A stretch of 64,000 nt of DNA from Takifugu bimaculatus (GCA_004026145.2 SWLE01000561.1:61001-125000); one strand, 5' to 3'; numbered from the stretch's first letter, positions 10,980 to 21,128 are shown. The notes: a model not told the origin generated them from the letters alone. Translations and numbers: made by a program.

Positions 10980-11153
10980 ACTAAGTGGCTGCAGTTTATC
11001 AGAGACCTGCTGTGATTCTGTGGCCTCAGCGCTGAAGTCCAACCTCTCCCATCTGAGGGTTCTGGACCTGAGCTCCAACACGTTGCAGGATTCAGGAGTG
11101 AAGCAGCTCTGTTCTGGACTGGAGAGTCCAAACTGTAAACTGGAGAGGCTCAG
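10980..11153 (+). CDS. NLR-A LRR exon 3
   Basis: This 174-nt LRR cassette encodes LSGCSLSETCCDSVASALKS, LRVLDLSSNTLQDSGVKQLC and NCKLERLR. The acceptor is TTATTTTAG and the donor GTCAGTCTTC. Confidence 0.88.
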
Positions 11154-11359
11154 GTCAGTCTTCATTTTTCTACCTATATACCAGCTGCTAAGATGGTGAA
11201 GTGAGGCTGTTCTCAACACTGCTGTGATGCACCACATTAAAAAAATTCCTTGGAATATCGTGAATTCAGGTCTGACCCAACTAAGAACTAACGTAGGTTT
11301 AGTACTGACGCAGATAACATGCAGACCTGCACCGTATAACCTCATCCTGCATTTTTCAG

Positions 11360-11533
11360 ATTAGAGCACTGCAGGTTATCAGAGATCAGCTGTGGCTCTC
11401 TGGCCTCGGCGCTGAGGTCCAATCCCTCCCATCTCAGAGAACTGGACCTGAGTGAGAACCAGCTGCAGGATCCAGGAGTGAAGCTGCTCTGTGGTTTTCT
11501 CCACTTTCCAAACTGCCGACTGGAAACTCTGAG
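11360..11533 (+). CDS. NLR-A LRR exon 4
   Basis: This 174-nt LRR cassette encodes LEHCRLSEISCGSLASALRS, LRELDLSENQLQDPGVKLLC and NCRLETLR. The acceptor is TTTTTCAG and the donor GTAAACACC. Confidence 0.88.
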
Positions 11534-12063
11534 GTAAACACCATTCTCAAAAATGTCCATTATTCCATCCGAGGGTCCTCACACTTTCTGAGTGTGTGTG
11601 TTGTGCCAGTTCCTTCAGGAGGGAGGGCCACACGGGGACCACTTATTCATGATAAATTGATTTAAGGACAATGAAAAAGCCGACAGATGGTAACCAAAAT
11701 TAGACAAAACTAGGTGAGGGTGCCTGGTAGACACCAGCCAACGAGGAGGGAGATGGTGAGGGAGACAGGAAGTCATCTAAGACAGGTTGTGCCTTTGAAG
11801 ATGAGCCACAGGTGAAATGGATCTCCATGATGAGATGGGAGGGAAAGAGGTGGGAGAACCTGGGAAGAGTGAGGGCCAGAACAATATATATTCTCCTCTG
11901 GAACAGTGCAAACCTGAGAGGTTGGAATTGTGGTAATTACATATTACTATCATTTTTTAAGCTGTAACTAAATTAAATATTTACAGATCATGCCTTTGAT
12001 TAACATTTCAGATGAATACTGGTTTCAATTATAACCTTATAAAAGTTTCCCTTCTTTATTTAG
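11534..12063 (+). other. NLR-A intron between LRR exons 4 and 5
   Basis: This 530-nt intron is shared with B (22309-22840) and C (49319-49850). No feature was recognised in it. Confidence 0.5.
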
Positions 12064-12237
12064 ATTAAGGTGCTGCAGGTTATCAGAGATCAGCTGTGGC
12101 TCTCTGGCCTCGGCGCTGAGGTCCAATCCCTCCCATCTCAGAGAACTGGACCTGGGTCAGAACCAGCTGAAGGATTCAGGAGTGAAGCGGCTCTGTTCTG
12201 GACTGGAGAGTCCAAACTGTAAACTGGAGAGGCTCAG
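12064..12237 (+). CDS. NLR-A LRR exon 5
   Basis: This 174-nt LRR cassette has the acceptor CTTTATTTAG. Its first half resembles exon 4 and its second half (CSGLESPNCKLERLR) resembles exon 3. Its downstream intron is a copy of the exon 3-4 intron (208 against 206 nt), which points to a duplicated exon-intron unit. Confidence 0.88.
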
Positions 12238-12445
12238 GTCAGTCTTCATTTTTCTACCTATATACACCAGCTGCTAAGATGGTGAAGTGAGGCTGTTCTC
12301 AACACTGCTGTGATGCACCACATTAAAAAAATTCCTTGTGATATCGTGAATTCAGGTCTGACCCAACTAAGAACTAACGTAGGTTTAGTACTGACGCAGA
12401 TAACATGCAGACCTGCACCGTATAACCTCATCCTGCATTTTTCAG

Positions 12446-12626
12446 ATTAGAATACTGCAGCTTATCAGAGACCAGCTGTGACTCTCTGGCCTCGGCGCTG
12501 AGGTCCAATCCCTCCCATCTCAGAGAACTGGACCTGGGTCAGAACCAGCTGAAGGATTCAGGAGTGAAGCTTCTGTCTGATCTCGTAGAGAATCCACACT
12601 ATGGGCTGGAGACATTGAGTCAGTAG
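12446..12626 (+). CDS. NLR-A terminal LRR exon with stop
   Basis: The last cassette encodes LEYCSLSETSCDSLASALRS, a standard repeat, then LLSDLVENPHYGLETLSQ and TAG at 12624-12626. The protein ends directly after the LRRs; no B30.2 (PRY-SPRY) exon follows, unlike many fish NLRs. A possible polyadenylation signal AATAAA lies at 13073-13078. Confidence 0.88.
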
Positions 12627-13233
12627 CTGGTAGAAGCCAGTCAACTCCCGCTCATCTGCTGCATCACTCACTGACCACTGGTGAAGAGCATCTGTGGAAA
12701 CATCTGCCGTCTACTCCCTCCATAGATGAAAAATTCAGTTTTTAGTTCCTGGTATCACACAATGCATCTTTATAAAGTTCTAAATGGCTCCTCGGCCACT
12801 CTTAGAAGCATGGAAACCTTCTCTTAATTGTCTCTTCAAATGTCTGTATTATACGTTACTATTTTACATCATGCCTTCAGAATCTTTCGGGTTTAGTATT
12901 TACTGTCTCTGTGACATGGAGCATTGGAATATTTCAGCTGCAGCCAGCAAAAACCCATCAGAATGACGGCTATCGGTGGGAACCGCAGGTCATTTGACTT
13001 TAGTCAGTCTGTTCAATGTTATAGGATTTATTGCAATCTAATATAAACAAATAAGAAATGTGGGAAATAGTAAATAAAAAGAAGCAAAATGACCAAATAA
13101 ATCTCCCATGAATACTGTAAATTTAAAGATGAGAACCTGCTGCACTGTGCCGTGCCCCTTCTCTATTGAGAAAAGCCCAAGTGTGTCCTTCAGTCACCTC
13201 AGACATTCAGCCAGCTTTTAATACCTTTGTTCA
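12627..13233 (+). other. NLR-A 3' untranslated and downstream region
   Basis: Relatives of this stretch follow genes B and C and occur in block D. Compared with B, C and D, A has lost about 85 nt near 12738 (between AATTCAGTTTTT and AGTTCCTGG). A 60-codon frame at 12784-12966 recurs in C but has no recognisable features. Confidence 0.5.
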
Positions 13234-13677
13234 TGTTGGGAGTGGTTGTATCAGGACCCGAAAGCAGGCAGGACACGGTGGCGTATCGTTCCCAGAAGCT
13301 TTATTAAAGTTTATAGAACTCAAAAACGGCGTGGAGACCACGACTCGTGCTTAATCAAAACAGGGAATGTAAACTTACGACAAAAAGCAGTCCATGAAGG
13401 ATTAAGAAAAAACAATAATCCGATAACGGGTTCAAAAAGTAATCCACAAAGGAAACAGTCTCACGAAAGTCCAGGAGGGTACAGCCGGGGTTCTCCGAAA
13501 ACGACAAAACACGCCAACGCTGGCCAACCGTGAGAACAGTCCATAAATAGGTGGCTTGATTACAATAGTCTGCAGGTGCACCAGTCCCCGGCACCACCTG
13601 TGGCTGAGGCATGGCTCCACCATGCCCCCCGCAGGAGAAACCCTGCAAAAGAGTTCCCAGAAACTGGGAACCTGACA
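13234..13677 (-). mobile_element. Solo LTR of an LTR retrotransposon (444 bp)
   Basis: The insert starts TGTTGGG and ends CCTGACA on the plus strand, so the ends are TGT...ACA. It is flanked by the 5-bp repeat GTTCA (13229-13233 and 13678-13682), and the inverted partner block D has a single uninterrupted GTTCA at this site. On the minus strand an AATAAA lies in the last quarter, as expected for R-U5, so the LTR points to the minus strand. The 5-bp target repeat fits Ty3/gypsy-type elements. No internal region remains. Confidence 0.85.
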
Positions 13678-13982
13678 GTTCAAGCCCAGAACGCCCTGGA
13701 TTATTCCCACTGAAGATGGAAAAGCAGGTGGAAAACATGAGTTATTGTTAACTGTACTGGTGTATGACTAGAGCGCATTACTGGACCACTATAAACTTGT
13801 TGTTTGTGGTTTTTCTTTCTTTGTGGAGATTAACACGTTAAAAATAAATTGCACTGGTTCAGCAGTTGATCTTGTTTTCTTATTTGACCTATACGACACA
13901 ATTTCACAAAGCTAAACATACATTTTTACAGAATAGTTTTATCCTTCCGATTACCAGCACCAGCTATTCAAAATATATAATG

Positions 13983-14262
13983 TAGCGGGTTTTAAAGTGA
14001 ACTGAATGATGTCTGCCTTGTCTCTCCTCTACCTGTCCTCCCCCTTCTCCTCCTCTCTCCCTACCCACCCACCCCCCCATCAGCAGGATGCCCCCCCCCC
14101 CTTCCTATGAGCTTGGTCCTGCTCAAGGTTTCTCCCTGTTAAAGGGGAGATTTTCCTGTTGATTGTTAGGGATCAGGCCCTGGGATTCTGCATAGCACCA
14201 AGTTTGACTACAACAGACATTACAAATAAAGATGATTTGATTTGATTTAAAAATAAAAGAAC
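13983..14262 (+). mobile_element. LINE 3'-tail-like dispersed sequence
   Basis: The segment ends in AATAAAGATGATTTGATTTG, a short tandem tail typical of the 3' ends of fish L2-type LINEs, and is preceded by a CT-rich block and a CTCAAGGTTTCTCCCTGTTA block. The inverted partner is 32340-32640. The family call is tentative. Confidence 0.4.
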
Positions 14263-14754
14263 TGCGCCTGAAAATGAAGCAGAAGCAATAAAAACCCAAC
14301 ACCAGCGAAGCTTTCGAAGAATCTCAGATATTGATGAAAAATTCTGGAAATCATGATGGAGAGATATTTTTCTCATGGCTCAAATTCCACAGCTATTAAG
14401 TGATTAAATGGATTTAATGGTGATATTCTGGAGTCCACAATTTCAGGTGAAGTTACACTGGGGAACAATTTGAAAATATCCTGTTGAAATGATTCTAAAT
14501 TTTTCTGATTAAAAATAAAATTGGCACGCTGATTCCAAAATTACAGTCATTTCCCCCCAGCCCGTCAAGTTTTGAAAGCTTCTCCTCCAGATCAGCAAAT
14601 TTCCCCTAATGAGCTGTAGTCAGACTGGCCAGCTGATGACAACTGGATCAGCTCCGTTGGTGCCGTCACCATTAAGAGGTGTGTGCAGCCCCCAAAAGGT
14701 CAGAACTGTCAATATCCTATAGGGACACTTTGAACCAGAGGGGATCCTATAGAT
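14263..14754. other. Unrecognised flank, shared inverted with block D
   Basis: The arm of similarity to block D ends at 14748. I recognise no gene or element here. Confidence 0.4.
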
Positions 14755-16126
14755 CAGGGGTGGGGAACCTTTTTCATATCGAGGGCCATTTCAATTTTTA
14801 TAAAGTCCTCCGAGGGCCATACTATTATGAACACATACCTAGGGATGCAAAAAAAAAAGACGAAAAAAAAGTCTAGAACCACTGTGTTACTAAGTCTCAT
14901 GACTGCTGCATTTGAATTTGAATTATTTATTTAGCACACATGCATATAAAATCACCAAAAAAATAGAATAAAATGACAAACAAGTAAAATATGTTTACAT
15001 GATCTTACAAAACAATAATAAAAAAGGTGCAGAGTTGAGGCAAGAGACCCGTAAGGGCCTGTTCGAGGCCTCTACTCTGCAATACAAAAACTGCAATACA
15101 ACAATACAATACAACAAGATATTAATAATAAGAAAAGAAATGAAAAGAAAGAAAGATAAAGACAATAATAATAACAACTAGAAAGCACTCGGAGAGCGCA
15201 GACCTCCGCCAAGCGCAACAATTCCTGGCATCTTGTGATTTCCACCATAAATATTAGTCCCACATATACTTTGACTACATATTTAGATTCCTTGACCATA
15301 AAAACATACCGTTAACCACTGGAATCATAACAATATACAGTATGTCTTTGTTCAATAGTTATTCACGAAAAAAAAATCACGCTTTGAAACAATTTTACTT
15401 TGTCCGGCGCGAGGCACTCCTTCAGGAACTCTCCTTTGGCGTGAGGTTTCAGTTTCGTGACTATTGATTCACTCACCAGCAAAAACCTGCATGCGTAATA
15501 TTCTCTCTGTCGGTACATGGTCGTGTGAAAGCTGCTTGTTGAGCCTCCAAACTCCAACGAAGAGTGTTAATTTTATCCAAACGCATCTGTCCTTTCAACT
15601 CGTCGAGTTTAGCGTGTTTCGAGCTGTAATGGCGCTCGAGATTTGCCTTTTTCATCACTGTCAGCGCCTCGCCACAAACTAGGCACACTGGCTTGTCTTT
15701 TACTTCAACAAAGAAAAAAATCATTTGTCCATTTCTCCTGGAATACACGGCATTCTGCATCCACCTTCCTTTTCTTAACAGTCGCCATGATGCATCAATT
15801 TTTCTTCCGTGTCAATCAGTCCAGCCCCCTACGTACATCCCATGCTGTGTTCACTGACCCTGACCTTGACTCGGACATAGCATAACCGTCTGTTTTATCT
15901 CAGAAAATGGGAAAATGGGAAAATGTTTCCTCTTGTTACGAAAGAAATTTCAGGATACAAAAGGCAAAAATACGCTACCGCTGCTACTCGCAGCTCGCAG
16001 AGTTTAGCGAACGGTCCCACTGTATAAGTGCACATATAAAATATAAAAATCTTATTGCGTTGAGGGCCGGTAGAAATGGTCTTGCGGGCCGTATACGGCC
16101 CGGAGGCCGGGGGTTCCCCACCCCTG
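14755..16126 (-). mobile_element. hAT transposon relic 1
   Basis: The ends are matching inverted repeats, CAGGGGTGGGGAACC at 14755 and GGTTCCCCACCCCTG ending at 16126, as in hAT-Charlie-like elements. Inside, the minus strand encodes the start of a BED-finger transposase and nothing of the catalytic core, so the element is internally deleted. The flanking 8-mers do not match, so no target duplication is visible; the right flank is a scrap of NLR 3' end, which suggests later rearrangement. Confidence 0.85.
15363..15760 (-). pseudogene. hAT transposase N-terminus with BED zinc finger, broken
   Basis: The first frame (15760-15473) shows the BED-type finger CLVCGEALTVMKKANLERHY followed by SSKH, which binds the transposon ends. 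The typical continuation (LVSESIVTKLKPHAKGEFLK) is found in another frame at about 15480-15363, so there is a frameshift near 15480-15500. The catalytic and dimerisation regions are missing. This is a dead transposase related to ZBED and FAM200-like proteins. Confidence 0.8.
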
Positions 16127-16362
16127 TCGTAGAGAATCCACACTATGGGCTGGAGACATTGAGACGGTAGCTGGTAGAAGCCAGTCAACTCCCGCTCATC
16201 TGCTGCATCACTCACTGACCACTGGTGAAGAGCATCTGTGGAAACATCTGCCGTCTACTCCCTCCATAGATGAAAAATTCAGTTTTTAAAAAGCGCTGGT
16301 GGACTTTCAGGAGATCAGTCGATGGTTGACAAAGCAGAAGCAGCTTCGCCTTGAAGTTAAAT
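16127..16362 (+). pseudogene. NLR terminal-exon and 3' flank scrap
   Basis: Starting exactly at the hAT edge, the sequence matches the last codons of the NLR terminal LRR exon (GTAGAGAATCCACACTATGG) and the 3' flank of genes A-D, up to the pogo insertion. It keeps the about 85 nt that NLR-A has lost, so it derives from another copy. No complete LRR remains. Confidence 0.75.
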
Positions 16363-17580
16363 TACCGTATTTTCACGACTATAAGGCGCACCTAAAAGCC
16401 TAGAATTTTCTAAAAAAACTATGGTGCGCCTTTTAACCCGGAGCGCCTTTTGTATGGATTACTGGTAATATTGGTTAATCGCGGCTACCGTAGTCAGTAG
16501 GCGTGGCCGAGGTAACAGCAGTAAATTCAGTCCCAAACCATTTCTGTCTGTAAAGACCCCAAAATGGCTCCTTGCAAAAGACGCGCTTACGACGCAGAGT
16601 TTAAACTAAAGGCTATCAGTCACGCAGTTGAACACGGAAATAGAGCAGCGGCAAGAGAATTTAACGTGAATGAATCAATGGTGCGGAAGTGGAGGAAGCA
16701 ACAAGACGACCTGCGCCAGGTAAAGAAGACTCAACGGAGCTTCCGAGGAAACAAAGCAAGAAGTGGATTAACAAAGGAACTCCAGCCGCTAGATATTGGT
16801 GTCAACGGGGCATTCAAAACTAGACTGCGAACTGCGTGGGAGCGGTAGATGACGAACGGCGAACACACGTTCACCAAGACGGGGAGACGGCGCCGAGCGT
16901 CATACGTCACTATCGGCCAGTGGATCGTAAATGCCTGGGCATCGACCGTGGTCCGAGCTTTCGGGAAGGCAGGGATTGTCACTGAAATGCCAGACAACAC
17001 CAGCGACACCGACCCTGATGACGACTTTGACGAGACGGAGCCGGCCATGTTGGACGCCGTTATATTGCTATTGCTATCGCTTTGCACTACTTCGAGAGTT
17101 CGAGTTACCGTATATTGTGTTTGCACTAACGTTTGATTTACCGCAACGGTACTACGTGATAAAAATGTTGCACTAAATCGAAGATTTATTAAACTCCACT
17201 ATCCACTTGTGATAAAAATGTTGCACTGCCTGTTATAACTCGCTGTTATTAAACGAACTGTGTTACGCGAAAACACTACGTCACTCGGGAAAAATAATAA
17301 AACAGCTGTTTATTCATTTTGGGAGTGAATAGAGTTGTGAGAACGACGGTTTGTATTCTATTAATAAGGTTTGACTGACTTATCTGGCTGTTTTATTGAC
17401 ATTCCTTTTAGCGCAGCTCGATCTAGTGAACGCGTCATGAAACCACAGGCACTACGCAGTTTCTATGCTATGTGCCTTATAACACGGTGCGCCCTGTGTA
17501 TGAAAATATTTCTAAAATAGGCTGTTAATTGAAGGTGCGCCCTATAATACGGCGCGCCTTATGGTTGTGAAAATACGGTA
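16363..17580 (+). mobile_element. pogo/Tigger-like DNA transposon, internally deleted
   Basis: TA target duplications lie at 16363-16364 and 17579-17580. The inverted ends begin CCGTATTTTCAC and both continue with ATAAGGCGC-type blocks. Only the two ends of the transposase gene remain inside. The left flank is NLR 3' sequence but the right flank is not, so the locus was rearranged afterwards. Confidence 0.85.
16564..17136 (+). pseudogene. pogo-like transposase remnant
   Basis: ATG at 16564 opens MAPCKRRAYDAEFKLKAISH and a helix-turn-helix region (AAAREFNVNESMVRKWRKQQ), the DNA-binding part of pogo/Tigger transposases. After about 60 codons it jumps to the C-terminal part (LTKELQPLDIGVNGAFKTRL), so the DDE catalytic region is deleted. 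A TAG at 16846 then stops the frame at a place where the family usually has Trp. The same frame continues through an acidic tail (DTDPDDDFDETEPAMLD). Confidence 0.8.
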
Positions 17581-18247
17581 CTTAGTTTCATTTCTGGTAA
17601 ACTGAAACTTTTGCATGCAGCTTCTTAGGTAGCTGGCCGCAACTAAACGTAGAATAATCAATAATGAATCGCTCAAAACAAATCAGCTGGAGACTCGACA
17701 GGTGGATTTCTCTCTCATACATCCATAACATCTGTTCAATATTAAAGATGAACTGCACATTAATAATATAATAATAACTCAACACAGGAACTTTCGGCGT
17801 GATATTATCCAAGCATCAAAGTTGTGCCATACAGGCGTGGAACACAAGGCGCTCATGTTGCGACCTGTGATGACACCTTTAAAAATACCCTTGAACAGTG
17901 GTTGGAGACATGCAGACCTGCTCTGCTGGGGAAAACCTTTGACTCATGGCGTTGGTTTACATTGTTGTGTGTCTCCGTTGATGGTTGTGTCTCAATAGTT
18001 TCTCTTCTGACATTGATTTCCAGCCAAGACGGACTGATACCCCATTAAGTGTTAATTCCCCGCCACTATTCATCGATACACCTGCTAAAGCTCGTCTGTT
18101 CACAGAGCGCCACGTCCCCGCAGGTGGTATCAAAAACCACTTTGGGATCTCTCCACGGAGACTATAGTATTCTTTCTACTTTCCTTTTCTCTAATCTGTG
18201 GAAAAATATGGAACACTGTTCCATTTGTGTTTAGGGTCCCTCTACAG
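17581..18247. other. No recognisable feature
   Basis: A 74-codon frame at 17824-18048 shows no family resemblance. Nothing else was recognised. Confidence 0.4.
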
Positions 18248-19010
18248 CAGTGATCCCCAACCCCCATTTGGTACCGGGCCGCACAGAAAGAAAAAATAAT
18301 TTCCATTTAAAAAAAATAAATAAATAATAATAAATAAAAATTTCAAAGATGTTTTATCTTGAAAAGTGTCCGGATTCTCTCTGTTACATCCGTCTCACTT
18401 GACACACCACAAGTCACGTGATCCATCCCGCTAAATGAAATCCCAAGATAGCAAAATGAGCAAAACAAACTTCTTTAGAAATTTTCTTTGCGAAGGGGAA
18501 CCGGCCCAATGAAGGGACAGAAGAGGAACCTGCACCCTGGTGCTGGTGCACGAACACCTGTCCCTGCTGTCAGAAGGGTTCAAGCGTTACGTCCCAACCA
18601 CAAAAGATCCACCACCTGCCAAGGAATGGATCCGCGACGCATTCGTCACCAAACTGGGTGAATCCAGCATGTCGATGTGTGAAGAAGATCATCTGCTGGA
18701 GATGACGGGGGCCTTAAACGTCTGTTGGAGACATCAACTCTGCCGTTGTTCTGGATTAAAGTCATGGCAGAAACCCCGAGATCGCCACAACAGCACTGAA
18801 AACCCTGGTGCCATTGCCCACATGGTATCTGTGGGAAGCAGGGTTTTCTGCAGTGACAGCACCCAAAACCAAGTTATGGAGCAGACTGGACCCAAGTAGC
18901 ACACTTCGGGTTTCATTGCCCCCCATGAGCCCAAGATGGGACCGTCTCAGGGCTCCCACTGATTCAGTGCTGCTGTGAACAGCGAGCATTTTCATGCACT
19001 TTGCTTTTGT
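18248..19010 (+). mobile_element. hAT transposon relic 2
   Basis: The element begins with the hAT end CAGTGATCCCCAACC, then a GTACCGGGCCGC block. It keeps the transposase start and the C-terminal dimerisation region. The matching 3' end is not visible, so the right limit is approximate. Confidence 0.7.
18456..18977 (+). pseudogene. hAT transposase remnant (N-terminus plus C-terminal dimerisation domain)
   Basis: The start MSKTNFFRNFLCEG joins quickly to the C-terminal region: EHLSLLSEGFKRYVPTTKDP, VFWIKVMAETPEIATTALKT, EAGFSAVTAPKTKLWSRLDP and SLPPMSPRWDRL, in more than one frame. This is the hATC dimerisation domain of FAM200/ZBED-like transposases. The catalytic core is deleted and frameshifts are present. 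Confidence 0.8.
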
Positions 19011-19217
19011 GTTGTGTCTTATTTTGAAGGTATGTTTAAACGTTACCATAGCGACCAGAGTGTGTTGCAACTAACTAAGAGATAATTAACTAAGCAACTA
19101 ACCTTTTACCAATCAGCCAAGACACTAAAACCACACTCATCAATTTGATCCAACCGTTTATTTCGGTTTCGACTGTCCAATACACTTGTGAATTTAATGA
19201 GTTGTTTCTTTCTGTAG
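18978..19217. other. No recognisable feature
   Basis: This stretch lies between the hAT relic and the orphan exon. Nothing was recognised. Confidence 0.35.
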
Positions 19218-19323
19218 GTACTCACAAAATGGTTTTATCATGTTCATAGCAAGCTCTCTGCTACACATGCTCATCACCTGCAGACTATGGCAGGTGACCA
19301 GAAGACACTATGTGAACCCAGAG
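19218..19323 (+). CDS. pgap2: Orphan PGAP2-like exon
   Basis: This 106-nt open stretch is bounded by a strong acceptor (TTTCTGTAG) and a donor (GAG followed by GTAAAC). It encodes YSQNGFIMFIASSLLHMLIT, then CRLWQVTRRHYVNPE, which resembles a transmembrane segment of PGAP2 (post-GPI-attachment factor 2, FRAG1 family), a Golgi/ER membrane protein needed for GPI-anchor lipid remodelling. No other exon of the gene was found nearby: hAT relics lie upstream and an L2 LINE downstream. It may be a fragment carried in by rearrangement, or the rest may lie far away. The family call rests on remembered similarity. Confidence 0.5.
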
Positions 19324-19679
19324 GTAAACAGAGTTTACACCTGACTCCCGCATTGATACGCACCCACGAGCGGTGGACGATGCCAGAAGTCACCTGAATT
19401 TCTTAATTCCTGCATCCATAAGAAACGAAACACAGAGCAGGATCCCTGGAACTGTCAACTCACTTGACTGCTGACGTCACGAGTGACAGCTGGAAACACC
19501 GAAGAATGATAAAATTAACACCGGACCAGTAAATTCAACGGGGAAATGACAGACAACATAAGACATTTATTCAATTCAATTCAATTCAATTCAATCTTTA
19601 TTTATATGGCACTTTTCATACACTGGGTAGCACAAAGTGCCTCACAAAGGATAAAAACAGCAAAGAGAACAAGAGAATC

Positions 19680-19745
19680 AAGAAAAAGGACACACACACA
19701 GATACACACACACACACACACACATGCATACAACACACTTACACA
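19680..19745. repeat. CA-rich microsatellite in the L2 3' UTR
   Basis: An imperfect run of CA dinucleotides is broken by GATA and TGCATA. Confidence 0.85.
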
Positions 19746-20252
19746 CACAAACAAGCTGAGGCAAGCTGAGACATGGCTGGGCACCGAGACCTGAGGCGAA
19801 GGAGACGCCCCCTTTGGAGGCCCACCAGGCCGAGGGAGGTCACGGTCCGTGACCACAGGTGGTACCGCCACAAAGACCACCCTGACCCGGACAGACCGGA
19901 GGCTCCACACCAAAGCACAGAGCCCCCTAACCCCCCAGGCCAGAGCTGTCCACGGGACAGCACCCCCAGTGGTAGACCGGAAACATCTCCCAGCCTGGCA
20001 GGCCCCCATGAGGAAACACCATGAGGAAACACTGGAGCTAAAAACTGAAGGACTGAAACAGTAAATGGGATAAAAGGTGTAAAAGCTAAAAACTGAGAAA
20101 CTAAGAACTGAGGGAGTAAAACAGTAAAAGTATCAAGTAAAATAAGGATAAGACATAAAAAAGCACGAGGACATAAAAGAAATTAAAAATAATCAGAAAA
20201 TCAGTTAAAGGCCTGATTAAAAAGGTGTGTCTTGAGCCTCTTTTTAAAAATC

Positions 20253-21127
20253 TCAGCAGTCTGCGGCCCTGAGGTTCTCCGGCAGGCTGTTCCACAGTCT
20301 GGGACCAGAATAACTGAAGGCCGCTTCCCCGTGCGTTTTAGAGCTTACATGTGGAATGGTTAAAAGGCCGGTGCCGGAGGACCTCAGAGTCCGCGAGGGT
20401 TGATAGAGTAAAAGCAGGTCAGATAAATAAGTCGGGCCAAGACCATTAAGACATTTAAAAACTAATAAAAAAACCTTCAAATCAATCCTGAAATGCACAG
20501 GTAGCCAATGCAGCGATTCTAAAACCGGTGTGATGTGCTCCCGCCCTCTGGTCCTCGTCAGCACCCGTGCAGCTGAGTTTTGTAATAATTGTAGGTTAGA
20601 GATGCTCTTTTTGGGAAGACCAGAGACCAGGGCATTACAATAATCTAGACCACAAGAGATCAAAGCGTGCATCAGCACCTCCGTGCTGGCCTGAGAGAGA
20701 AACGGGCGGACTCTGGCTATATTCTTCAGGTGGTAAAAACCCACCTTCGTTATGTTTTTGATGTGTGGGATAAAACTAAGCTCAGAGTCAAAGATCACAC
20801 CCAGATTTCTTACAGATTGAGATGGCTTAAAATCCTTTAATTTTGGTACAAGTTTCTCTCTCTGACCTTCAGGACCAATGACTAAGACCTCTGTTTGGTC
20901 CTGGTTGAGCTGTAGGAAGTTTTCTGCCATCCATGACTGGATATCTAGAATACAGTTAAAAAGGGCATCAACTGGCCCTGTGTCACCAGGAGCCACGGCG
21001 ATGTACAGCTGCGTATCGTCAGCATAGCTGTGGAAGCTGATGCCGTGGCTCCTGATGACGTCCCAAGAGGAAGCATGTAAAGATTAAAAAGGCTTGGACC
21101 TAAGATTGACCCTTGGGGAACGACCAC
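20253..21127 (-). pseudogene. L2 ORF2 C-terminal part (reverse transcriptase and thumb)
   Basis: The upper end carries VPQGSILGP, the conserved block just before the catalytic YADD motif. The next region is in another frame, and no YADD is readable (the matching DNA reads through STAMLTIR), so the active site is damaged. The main 247-codon frame (20253-20996) holds SWMAENFLQLNQDQTEVLVI, VRNLGVIFDSELSF, GLDYCNALVSGLP and GLGPTYLSDLL, all standard L2 C-terminal blocks. Confidence 0.8.
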
Positions 21128-21128
21128 A

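Larger units (their letters stand above)
1425..13130 (+). repeat. Segmental duplication block A (inverted copy of 47.7-60.7 kb)
   Basis: From about 1425 to 13130 the sequence is the reverse complement of about 60720 down to 47709 with only scattered differences. It includes the upstream flank, promoter, NLR gene and 3' flank. The inner part (from the large exon on) is also repeated inverted at 21.5-28.2 kb. Large indels between A and C are listed separately: about 810 bp present only in A near 2600-3425, the foldback present only in C, and different intron sequence at 5540-5984. Confidence 0.85.
12600..14748 (+). repeat. Inverted partner of block D (31856-33577)
   Basis: The sequence downstream of NLR-A is the reverse complement of 33577 down to 31856. 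The two differ by a 444-bp solo LTR present only here, a homopolymer length change, and point differences. Both arms stop at the shared bases GGGGATCCT. Confidence 0.85.
19556..21128 (-). mobile_element. L2 LINE, 5'-truncated, with intact 3' end
   Basis: The 3' end lies at the low-coordinate side and finishes in repeated ATTCA units (19568-19595), as L2 elements do. Going up, the 3' UTR includes a CA repeat, then the C-terminal part of the reverse transcriptase. The element stops inside the reverse transcriptase at about 21128, exactly where sequence shared by blocks B and C begins. Confidence 0.85.

Noticed and set aside
12627..13233. B30.2 (PRY-SPRY) exon expected after the LRRs of fish NLR-C genes
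   Set aside because: The terminal LRR exon has its own stop in A, B and C, and no PRY-SPRY blocks follow in any of the three.
14747..16134. 8-bp target duplication of hAT relic 1
   Set aside because: The flanking octamers (CTATAGAT and TCGTAGAG) share only TAGA, too little to call a duplication.
20945..21127. Separate small gene with a VPQGSILGP motif
   Set aside because: It is the upstream piece of the same L2 reverse transcriptase in another frame.
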